Notes under the pieces: generated by a model
Told to the model about the DNA's origin: nothing
What the model saw: only the letters and a program-made list of their open reading frames with translations
Databases searched by the model: none
Position numbers and translations under genes: made by a program
Part shown: positions 53,736-64,000 of the stretch, one piece after another
How positions within the stretch are numbered: position 1 is the first letter of the stretch
Layout: every line of letters begins with the position of its first letter
DNA from: Avena insularis
Taxonomy: Eukaryota > Streptophyta > Magnoliopsida > Poales > Poaceae
Assembly (NCBI GenBank): GCA_023614405.1
Contig: CM042688.1
Location: 73,332,253-73,396,252, forward strand
Direction of reading: 5' to 3'
DNA: 64,000 nt

Positions 53736-56700
53736 ATGAAATGTGTGCTCTCTTCAGAGACCACACATGGATCCACCAGTGTCATTGAAATGTGTGTTCT
53801 CTACAGAGACCACACATGGATCCACCAGTGTCATTGCATGTGTGTTCTTTTTAGTAACAATAACCAGAGTCATTTTGCATGTGTGTTCTTTTCACATACC
53901 ACATATGGATCCACCAGTGTCACTGAAATGTGTGTTCTCTACAGAGACCACACATGGATCCACCAGTGTCATTGCATGTGTGTTCTATTTAGTAACAACA
54001 ACCAGAGTCATTTTTCATGTGTGTTCTTTTCACATACCACATATGGATCCACCAGTGTCATTGCATGTGTGCTCTTTTCCCAATCCACCCATGGATCCAC
54101 CAGTGTCATTGCATGTGTGTTATTTTTAGTAACAACAACCAGATTCATTGAAATGTGTGTTCTTTTCACATACCACCTATGGATCCACCAGTGTCATTGC
54201 ATGTGTGTTCTTTTCACTAACAACAACCAGAGTCATTGCATCTGTGTTCTTTTTAGTAACAACAACTAGAGTCATTTTGCATGTGTGTTCTTTTTACATA
54301 CCACCTATGGATCCACTAGTGTCATTGCATGTGTGTTGTTTTCACTAACAACAACCAGAGTCATTGAAATGTGTGCTCTCTTTAGAGACCACACATGGAT
54401 CCACCAGTGTCATTGAAATGTGTGTTCTCTATAGAGACCACACATAGATCCACCAGTGTCATTGCATGTGTGTTCTTTTTAGTAACAATAACCAGAGTCA
54501 TTTTGCATGTGTGTTCTTTTCACATACTATCTATGGATCCACCAGTGTCATTGCATGTGTGTTCTTTTCACTAACAACAACCAGAGTCATTGCATGTGTG
54601 TTCTTTTCACATACCACATATGGATCCACCAGTGTCATTGAAATGTGTGTTCTCTACAGAGACCACACATGGATCCACCAGTGTCATTGCATGTGTGTTC
54701 TTTTTAGTAACAACCAGAGTCATTTTGCACGTGTGTCATTTTCACATACCACCTATGGATCCACCAGTGTCATTGCATGTGTGTTCTTTTAGTAACAACA
54801 ACCAGTGTAATTGCATGTGTGTTCTCTTCAGAGACCACACATGGATCCATCAGTGTCATTGCATGTGTGTTCTTTTTAGTAACAACAATCAGAGTCATTG
54901 CATGTGTGTTCTTTTCACATACCACATATGGATCCACCAGTGTCATTGCATGTGTGTTCTTTTCACATACCACATTTGGATCCACCAGTGTCGTTGCATG
55001 TGTGCTCTTTTCACAATCCATCCATGGATCCACCAGTGTCATTGCATGTGTGTTCTTTTTAGTAACAACAACCAGAGTCATTTGGCATGTGTGTTCTTTT
55101 CACATACCACCTATGGATCCACCAGTATCATTGCATGTGTGTTCTTTTCACTAACAACAACCAGAGTCATTGCATGTGTGTTCTTTTCACATACCACATA
55201 TGGATCCACCAATGTCATTGAAATGTGTGTTCTCAACAGAGACCACACATGGATCCACCAGTGTCATTGCATGTGTGTTCTTTTTAGTAACAACAACCAG
55301 AGTCATTGCAATGTGTGTTCTTTTCACATACCACCTATGGATCCACAAGTGTCATTGCATGTGTGTTCTTTTCACATCGATCCACCAGTGTCATTGCACG
55401 TGTGTTCTTTTTAGTAACAACAACCAGAGTCATTTTGCATGTGTGTTCTTTTCACATACAACCTATGGCTCCACCAGTGTCATTGCATGTGTGTTCTTTT
55501 CACTAACAACAACCAGTGTCATTGCATGTGTGTTCTTTTCACATACCACATATGGATCCACCAGTGTCATTGCATGTGTGCTCTTTTCACAATCCACCCA
55601 TGGATCCACCAGTGTCATTGCATGTGTGTTCTTTTTACTAACAATAACCAGAGTCATTTCATGGATGTTCTTCTCACATACCACCAACGGATCCACCAGT
55701 GTCATTGCATGTGTGTTCTCTTGACAATCCACACATGGATCCACCAGTGTCATTGCATGTGTGCTCTTTTCACAATCCGCCCATGGATCCACCAGTGTCA
55801 TTGCATGTGTGTTCTTTTTAGTAACAACAACTAGCGTCATTGAAATGTGTGTTCTTCTCACATACCAGCTATGGATCCACATGTGTCATTGCATGTGTGT
55901 TCATTTCATAATCCACATATAGATCCACCAGTGTCATTGCATGTATCTTCTTTTCACTAACAACAACCAGAGTCATTGCATGTGTGTTCTTTTCACATAC
56001 CACATATGGATCCACCAGTGTCATTGCATGTGTGCTCTTTTCACAATCCACCCATGGATCCACCAGTGTCATTGCATGTGTGTTCTTTTTAGTAACAACA
56101 ACCAGAGTCATTTTGCATGTGTGTTCTTTTCACATACCACCTTTGGATCCATCAGTATCATTGCATGTGTGTTCTTTTCACTAACAACAACCAGAGTCAT
56201 TGCATGTGTGTTCTTTTCATATACCACATATGGATCCACCAGTGTCATTGAAATGTGTGTTCTCTACAGAGACCACACATGGATTCACCGGTGTCATTGC
56301 ATGTATGTTCTTTTCACTAACAACAACTAGAGTCATTGCATGTGTGCTCTTTTCACCAACAAACACTGGAGTCTTTGCATGTGTGTTCTTTTTACTAACA
56401 ACAACCAGAGTCATTTCATGGCTATTCTTCTCACATACCACCTATGGATCCACCAGTCTCACTGCATGTGTGTTCTTTTTAGTAACAACAACTAGATTCA
56501 TTGAAATGTGTGTTCTTCTCACATACCACCTATGGATCCACCAGTGTTATTGCATGTGTGTTCATTTCATAATCCACCTATGGATCCACCAGTGTCATTG
56601 CATGTTTGTTCTTTTTAGTAACAACAACAAGAGTCACTTTGCATGTGTTTTTTTTCACATACCACCTATGGATCCACCAGTGTCATTGCATGTGTGTTCT

Positions 56701-59700
56701 TTTCACTAACAACAACCTGAGTCATTGCATGTGCGTTCTTTTCACATACCACATATGGATCCACCAGTGGCATTGAAATGTGTGTTCTCTACAGAGACCA
56801 CACATAGATCCACCAGTGTCATTGCATGTGTGTTCTTTTTAGTAACAACATCCAGAGTCATTTTGCATGTGTGTTCTTTTCACATACCACATATGGATCC
56901 ACCAGTGTCATTGAAATGTGTGTTCTCTACAGAGACCACACATGGATCCACCAGTGTCATTGAATGTGTGTTCTTTTTAGTAACAACAACAAGAGTCATT
57001 GAAATGTGTGTTCTCTTCACATACCACCTATGGATCCACCAGTGTTATTGCATGTGTGTTCTTTTTAGTAACAACAACTAGTGTCATTGCATGTGTGTTC
57101 TCTTCAGAGACCACACATGGATCCATTGGTATCATTGCATGTGTGTTCTTTTTACTAACAAGAACTAGAGTCATTGAAATGTGTGCTCTCTTTAGAGACC
57201 ACACATGGATCCACCAGTGTCATTGCATGTGTGTTATTTTCACTAACAACAACCAGAGTCATTGCATGTGTGTTCTTTTCACATACGACATATGGATCCA
57301 CCAGTGTCATTGCATGTGTGCTCTTTTCACAATCCACCCATGGATCCACCAGTGTCATTGCATGTGTGTTATTTTTAGTAACAACAACCAGAGTCATTTT
57401 GCATGTGTGTTCTTTTCACATACCACCTATGGATCCACCAGTATCATTGCATGTGTGTTCTTTTCACTAACAACAACCAGAGTCATTGCATGTGTGTTCT
57501 TTTCACATACCACATATGGATCCACCAATGTCATTGAAATGTGTGTTCTGTACAGATACCACACATGGATCCACCAGTGTCATTGCATGTGTGTTCTTTT
57601 TAGTAACAACAACCAGAGTAATTGAAATGTGTGTTCTTTTCACATACCACCTATGGATCCACCAGTGTCATTGCATGTGTGTTCTTTTCACTAACAACAA
57701 CCAGAGTCAATGAAATGTGTGCTCTCTTCAGAGACCACACATGGATCCACCAGTGTCATTGAAATGTGTGTTCTCTACAGAGACCACACATGGATCCACC
57801 AGTGTCATTGCATGTGTGTTCTTTTTAGTAACAATAACCAGAGTCATTTTGCATGTGTGTTCTTTTCACATACCACATATGGATCCACCAGTGTCACTGA
57901 AATGTGTGTTCTCTACAGAGACCACACATGGATCCACCAGTGTCATTGCATGTGTGTTCTTTTTAGTAACAACAACCAGAGTCATTTTTCATGTGTGTTC
58001 TTTTCACATACCACATATGGATCCACCAGTGTCATTGCATGTGTGCTCTTTTCCCAATCCACCCATGGATCCACCAGTGTCATTGCATGTGTGTTATTTT
58101 TAGTAACAACAACCAGATTCATTGAAATGTGTGTTCTTTTCACATACCACCTATGGATCCACCAGTGTCATTGCATGTGTGTTCTTTTCACTAACAACAA
58201 CCAGAGTCATTGCATCTGTCTTCTTTTTAGTAACAACAACTAGAGTCATTTTGCATGTGTGTTCTTTTTACATACCACCTATGGATCCACTAGTGTCATT
58301 GCATGTGTGTTCTTTTCACTAACAACAACCAGAGTCATTGAAATGTGTGCTCTCTTTAGAGACCACACATGGATCCACCAGTGTCATTGAAATGTGTGTT
58401 CTCTATAGAGACCACACATAGATCCACCAGTGTCATTGCATGTGTGTTCTTTTTAGTAAAAATAACCAGAGTCATTTTGCATGTGTGTTCTTTTCACATA
58501 CTACCTATGGATCCACCAGTGTCATTGCATGTGTGTTCTTTTCACTAACAACAACCAGAGTCATTGCATGTGTGTTCTTTTCACATACCACATATGGATC
58601 CACCAGTGTCATTGAAATGTGTGTTCTCTACAGAGACCACACATGGATCCACCAGTGTCATTGCATGTGTGTTCTTTTTAGTAACAACCAGAGTCATTTT
58701 GCACGTGTGTCATTTTCACATACCACCTATGGATCCACCAGTGTCATTGCACGTGTGTTCTTTTAGTAACAACAACCAGTGTAATTGCATGTGTGTTCTC
58801 TTCAGAGACCACACATGGATCCATCAGTGTCATTGCATGTGTGTTCTTTTTAGTAACAACAATCAGAGTCATTGCATGTGTGTTCTTTTCACATACCACA
58901 TATGGATCCACCAGTGTCATTGCATGTGTGTTCTTTTCACATACCACATTTGGATCCACCAGTGTCGTTGCATGTGTGCTCTTTTCACAATCCATCCATG
59001 GATCCACCAGTGTCATTGCATGTGTGTTCTTTTTAGTAACAACAACCAGAGTCATTTGGCATGTGTGTTCTTTTCACATACCACCTATGGATCCACCAGT
59101 ATCATTGCATGTGTGTTCTTTTCACTAACAACAACCAGAGTCATTGCATGTGTGTTCTTTTCACATACCACATATGGATCCACCAATGTCATTGAAATGT
59201 GTGTTCTCTACAGAGACCACACATGGATCCACCAGTGTCATTGCATGTGTGTTCTTTTTAGTAACAACAACCAGAGTCATTGCAATGTGTGTTCTTTTCA
59301 CATACCACCTATGGATCCACCAGTGTCATTGCATGTGTGTTCTTTTCACATCGATCCACCAGTATCATTGCACGTGTGTTCTTTTTAGTAACAACAACCA
59401 GAGTCATTTTGCATGTGTGTTCTTTTCACATACCACCTATGGATCCACCAGTGTCATTGCATGTGTTTTCTTTTCACTAACAACAACCAGTGTCATTGCA
59501 TGTGTGTTCTTTTCACATACCACATATGGATCCACCAGTGTCATTGCATGTGTGTTCTTTTTAGTAACAACCAGAGTCATTTTGCCTGTGTGTCATTTGC
59601 ACATACCACCTATGGATCCACCAGTGTCATTGCATGTGCGTTCGTTTCACAATCCACCCATGGATCCACCAGTGTCATTGCATGTGTGTTATTTTTAGTA

Positions 59701-61710
59701 ACAACAACCAGATTCATTGAAATGTGTGTTCTTTTCAAATACCACCGATGGATCCACCAGTGTCATTGCATGTGTGTTCTTTTCACTAAGAACAACGAGA
59801 GTCATTGCATGTGTGTTCTTTTTAGTAACAACAACCAGAGTCATTTTGCATGTGTGTTCTTTTTACATACCACCTATGGATCCACCAGTGTCATTGCATG
59901 TGTGTTCTTTTCACTAACAACAACCAGAGTCATTGAAAAGTGTGCTCTCTTTAGAGACCACACATGGATCCACCAGTGTCATTGAAATGTGTGTTCTCTA
60001 CAGAGACCACACATGGCTCCACCAGTGTCATTGCATGTGTGTTCTTTTTAGTAACAATAACCAGAGTCATTTTGCATGTGTGTTCTTTTCACATACTACC
60101 TATGGATCCACCAGTGTCATTGCATGTGTGTTCTTTTCACTAACAACAACCAGAGTCATTGCATGTGTGTTCTTTTCACATACCACATATGGATCCACCA
60201 GTGTCATTGAAATGTGTGTTCTCTACAGAGACCACACATGGATCCAAAAGTGTCATTGCATGTGTGTTCTTTTTAGTAACAACCAGAGTCATTTTGCATG
60301 TGTGTCATTTTCACATACCACCTATGGATCCACCAGTGTCATTGCTTGTGTGTTCTTTTAGTAACAACAACCAGTGTCATTGCATGTGTGTTCTCTTCAG
60401 AGACCACACATGGATCCATCAGTGTCATTGCATGTGTGTTCTTTTTAGTAACAACAATCAGAGTCATTGCATGTGTGTTCTTTTCACATACCACATATGG
60501 ATCCACCAGTGTCATTGCATGTGTGTTCTTTTCACATACCACATATGGATCCACCAGTGTCATTGCATGTGTGCTCTTTTCACAATCCATCGATGGATCC
60601 ACCAGTGTCATTGCATGTGTGTTCTTTTTAGTAACAACAACCAGAGTCATTTGGCATGTGTGTTCTTTTCACATACCACCTATGGATCCACCAGTATCAT
60701 TGCATGTGTGTTCTTTTCACTAACAACAACCAGAGTCATTGCATGTGTGTTCTTTTCACTAACAACAACCAGAGTCATTGAAATGTGTGTTCTCAACAGA
60801 GACCACACATGGATCCACCAGTGTCATTGCATGTGTGTTCTTTTTAGTAACAACAACCAGAGTCATTGCAATGTGTGTTCTTTTCACATACCACCTATGG
60901 ATCCACCAGTGTCATTGCATGTGTGTTCTTTTCACATCGATCCACCAGTATCATTGCACGTGTGTTCTTTTTAGTAACAACAACCAGAGTCATTTTGCAT
61001 GTGTGTTCTTTTCACATACAACCTATGGCTCCACCAGTGTCATTGCATGTGTGTTCTTTTCACTAACAACAACCAGTGTCATTGCATGTGTGTTCTTTTC
61101 ACATACCACATATGGATCCACCAGTGTCATTGCATGTGTGTTCTTTTTAGTAACAACCAGAGTCATTTTGCATGTGTGTCATTTTCACATACCACCTATG
61201 GATCCACCAGTGTCATTGCATGTGCGTTCGTTTCACAATCCACCCATGGATCCACCAGTGTCATTGCATGTGTGTTATTTTTAGTAACAACAACCAGATT
61301 CATTGAAATGTGTGTTCTTTTCACATACCACCGATGGATCCACCAGTGTCATTGCATGTGTGTTCTTTTCACTAAGAACAACGAGAGTCATTGCATGTGT
61401 GTTCTTTTTAGTAACAACAACCAGAGTCATTTTCCATGTGTGTTCTTTTTACATACCACCTATGGATCCACCAGTGTCATTGGATGTGTGTTCTTTTCAC
61501 TAACAACAACCAGAGTCATTGAAATGTGTGCTCTCTTTAGAGACCACACATGGATCCACCAGTGTCATTGAAATGTGTGTTCTCTACAGAGACCACACAT
61601 GGATCTACCAGTGTCATTGCATGTGTGTTCTTTTTAGTAACAATAACCAGAGTCATTTTGCATGTATGTTCTTTTCACATACCACATATGGATCCACCAG
61701 TGTCATTGAA
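53736..61710 (+). repeat. 3,974-bp duplication overlapping 1,586/1,595-bp copies
   Basis: Positions 53736, 54148, 54466, 54590, 54770, 55170 and 55306 recur at exactly +3,974 (57710, 58122, 58440, 58564, 58744, 59144, 59280), so at least 1.5 kb is collinear without net indel. The second copy is followed by a third of the same type offset 1,595 bp (58564 to 60159, 58744 to 60339). The offset becomes 1,586 bp (59280 to 60866, 59717 to 61303, 59933 to 61519) after one long monomer is replaced by a short one near 60740. The CACATCGATCC unit occurs near 50375, 55373, 59347 and 60933. Confidence 0.9.
55640..57625 (+). repeat. Interposed block related to 48.0-49.9 kb and 21.0-21.7 kb
   Basis: This block lies between the two halves of the 3,974-bp duplication and is absent from the third copy downstream. 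It carries TTGACAATCCACAC, AATCCGCCCATGG and the CAGCTATGG/ATCCACATGTG units also found near 21.0-21.1 kb and 47.97-48.12 kb, and a CCAACAAACACTGG unit at 56356. It matches 48463 and 48970 at +7,754 and +7,755. It appears to be a transposed or exchanged higher-order segment. Confidence 0.8.
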
Positions 61711-63525
61711 GTGTGTGTTCTTTTTAGTAACAATAACCAGAGTCATTTTGCATGTGTGTTCTTTTCACATACCACCCATGGATCCACCAGTGTCATTGCA
61801 TGTGTTTTCTTTTTAGTAACAACAACCAGAGTCATTTTGCATGTGTGTTCTTTTCACATACCACCTATGGATCCACCAGTATCATTGCATGTGTGTTCTT
61901 TTCACTAACAACAACCAGAGTCATTGCATGTGTGTTCTTTTCACATACCACATATGGATCCACCAATTTCATTGAAATGTGTGTTCTCTAGACCACACAT
62001 GGATCGACCAGTGTCTTTGCATGTGTGTTCTTTTTAGTAACAACAACCAGAGTCATTGAAATGTGTGTTCTTTTCACATACCACCTATGGATACACCAGT
62101 GTCATTGCATGTGTGTTCTTTTCACATGGATCCACCAGTGTCATTGCACGTGTGTTCTTTTTAGTAACAACAACCAGAGTCATTTTGCATGTGTGTTCTT
62201 TTCACATACCACCTATGGATCCACCAGTGTCATTGCATGTGTGTTCTTTTCACTAAAAACAACCACAGTCATTGCATGTGTGTTTTTTCACATACCACAT
62301 ATGGATCCACCAGTGTCATTGAAATGTGTGTTCTCTGCAGAGACCACACATGGATCCACCAGTGTCATTGCATGTGTGTTCTTTTTAGTAACAACAACCA
62401 GAGTCATTTTGCATGTGTGTTCTCTTCACATACCACCTATGGATCCACCAGTGTCATTGCATGTGTGCCCTTTTTACAATCCACCCATGGATCCACCAGT
62501 GTCATTGCATGTGTGTTATTTTTAGTAACAACAACAAGAGTCACTTTGCATGTTTTTTTTTCACATACCACCTATGGATCCACCAGTGTCATTGCCTGTG
62601 TGTTCTTTTCACTAACAACAACCAGAGTCATTGCATATGCGTTCTTTTCACATACCACATATGGATCCACCAGTGGCATTGAAATGTGTGTTCTCTACAG
62701 AGACCACTCATGGATCCACCAGTGTCATTGCATGTGTGTTCTTTTTAGTAACAACAACCAGAGTCATTTTGCATGAGTGTTCTTTTCACATACCACATAT
62801 TGATCCACCAGTGTCATTGAAATGTGTGTTCTCTACAGAGACCACACATGGATCCACCAGTGTCATTTCATGTGTGTTCTTTTTAGTAACAACAACAAGA
62901 GTCATTGAAATGTTTGTTCTCTTCACATACCACCTATGGATCCACCAGTGTCATTGCATGTGTGTTCTTTTTAGTAACAACAATCAGTGTCATTGCATGT
63001 GTGTTCTCTTCACAGACCACACATGGATCCATTGGTATCATTGCATGTGTATTCTTTTTACTAACAACAACCAGAGTCATTGAAATGTGTGCTCTCTTTA
63101 GAGACCACACATGGATCCACCAGTGTCATTGCATGTGTGTTCTTTTCACTAACAACAACCAGAGTCATTGCATGTGTGTTCTTTTCACATACCACATATG
63201 GATCCACCAATGTCATTGCATGTGTGATCTTTTCACAATCCACCCATGGTTCCACCAGTGTCATTGCATGTGTGTTCTTTTTAGTAACAACAACCAGAGT
63301 CATTTTGCATGTGTGTTCTTTTCACATACCACCTATGGATCCACCAGTATCATTGCATGTGTGTTCTTTTCACTAACAACAACTAGAGTCATTGCATGTG
63401 TTTTTTTCACATACCACATATGGATCCACCAATGTCATTGAAATGTGTGTTCTCTACAGAGACCACACATGGATCCACCAGGGTCTTTGCATGTGTGTTC
63501 TTATTAGTAACAACAACCAGAGTCA

Positions 63526-64000
63526 TTGAAATGTGTGTTCTTTTCACATACCACCTATGGATCCACAAGTGTCATCGCATGTGTGTTCTTTTCACTAACA
63601 ACGACCAGAGTCATTTTCCATGTGTGTTCTTTTCACATACCACCTATGGATCCACAAGTGTCATTGCATGTGTGTTCTTTTCACTAACAACAACCAGAGT
63701 CATTGAAATGTGTGCTCTCTTCAGAGACCACACGTGGATCCACTAGTGTCATTGAAATGTGTGTTCTCTACAGAGACCACACATGGATCCACCAGTGTCA
63801 TTGCACGTGTGTTCTTTTTAGTAACAATAACCAGAGTCATTTTGCATGTGTGTTCTTTTCACATACCACATATGGATCCACCAGTGTCATTGAAATGTGT
63901 GTTCTCTACAGAGACTACACATGGATCCACCGGTGTTATTGCATGTGTGTTCTTTTTAGTAACAACAACCAGAGTCATTGAAATGTGTGTTCTCTTCAGA
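63526..64000 (+). repeat. Return of the left-edge higher-order repeat type at the right window edge
   Basis: From 63703 to the window end, monomer order and variants match 6727-7024 (and 5383, 4265). They include CTCTTCAGAGACCACAC, CATTGCACGTG, AGTAACAATAACC, GAGACTACACATGG and CACCGGTGTTATTG. Upstream, the CATCGCATG and AACGACC units at about 63575-63605 match 6560-6590. The offset is 57,015 bp before and 56,976 bp after one missing 39-bp short monomer. The array evidently continues past the window in this register. Confidence 0.85.

Larger units (their letters stand above)
2483..64000 (+). repeat. Large two-length satellite array (48/49-bp and 39-41-bp monomers)
   Basis: The whole span is head-to-tail copies in one orientation. 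All monomers share a core close to GTGTCATTGCATGTGTGTTC plus TTTT. Long monomers (48 bp; 49 bp when CATTGAAATG replaces CATTGCATG) continue with CACATACCAC or CACAATCCAC, or with a CTACAGAGACCACAC form, and end ATGGATCCACCA with a BamHI site. Short monomers (39 bp; 41 bp when the core reads CATTTTGCATG) continue with CACTAACAACAACCA or TAGTAACAACAACCA. No inversion, inserted transposon, gene or unique spacer is seen inside. CpG is rare. Long open frames occur because 48 and 39 are both divisible by three, and they shift register at 49- and 41-bp monomers. It does not resemble satellites I remember (pSc119.2, Afa, telomere repeat, rDNA spacer), but no search was possible. The right end is beyond the window. 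Confidence 0.97.

Noticed and set aside
55463..55882. Minus-strand frames rich in THAMTLVDP repeats
   Set aside because: They are the complement of the same monomers and recur wherever the 48/39-bp pattern keeps register; no separate gene signal.
2483..64000. CRISPR array
   Set aside because: Repeats are directly adjacent with no unique spacers, no leader and no cas genes, and the context is eukaryotic.
2483..64000. Telomeric, ribosomal-spacer or known centromeric satellite
   Set aside because: No TTTAGGG runs, no rRNA or 5S sequence, no CENP-B-box-like motif, and the period is far below the usual centromeric monomer length. Centromere function cannot be judged from sequence alone.
2483..64000. 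Inverted segments or hairpin-forming large palindromes in the array
   Set aside because: All monomers read in the same direction. Only short palindromes within a monomer (TGGATCCA, CATATG) were seen.
1..64000. tRNA, rRNA or other RNA genes
   Set aside because: No cloverleaf, box A/B pair or conserved RNA gene sequence was recognised in the unique flank, and the remainder is satellite.

Overview
The window is a eukaryotic, most likely plant and probably grass (Pooideae-like), nuclear fragment. It has about 2.5 kb of ordinary sequence followed by about 61.5 kb of one unbroken satellite array that runs off the right edge. The grass suggestion rests on a left-edge segment that resembles, from memory and unsearched, an abundant Triticeae-type LTR retroelement. 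It is also supported by GC-rich exon-like stretches, G-box/ABRE-type promoter motifs and a very large CpG-poor satellite.

Left flank (1-2482). Positions 1 to about 275 look like a retroelement remnant. A possible two-exon gene for a small membrane protein reads leftward (813-676 joined to 336-205), and its last coding stretch runs into that remnant. Between about 1130 and 1410 lies a promoter-like region with TATA-type boxes on both strands and five ACGT cores. To its right, on the plus strand, is a decayed reading frame (1622-2190) for a basic-then-acidic protein, interrupted by one in-frame stop and one frameshift. No confidently recognisable intact gene is present.

Array (about 2483-64000). 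Every part reads in the same orientation. It is built from two alternating monomer lengths that share a core of about 24 bp. The long monomer (L) is 48-49 bp and carries a BamHI site, GGATCC. The short monomer (S) is 39-41 bp, lacks that site, and looks like an L minus 9 bp. The order of L and S, plus diagnostic variants, forms higher-order repeats (HORs): 1.12/1.34 kb near the left edge, about 2.97 kb from 7.4 to 16.4 kb, and an alternating 1.55 + 2.97 kb (about 4.53 kb) unit from 23.2 to 38.3 kb. Further right are a 2.44 kb duplication, 2.93 kb copies, a 3,974 bp duplication and 1,586 bp copies. The first HOR type reappears at the right edge. A roughly 2 kb block at 18.6-20.6 kb recurs at 43.3-45.2 kb with no net length change.

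Long open frames across the array (up to about 350 codons) follow from monomer lengths divisible by three and are not treated as genes. The most interesting signals are the two-length monomer code with nested HORs, junction variants that look like footprints of CHG cytosine deamination, small indels concentrated at CAG junctions between 12.2 and 43.4 kb, and hundreds of CATGCA (RY-type) hexamers carried by the shared core.
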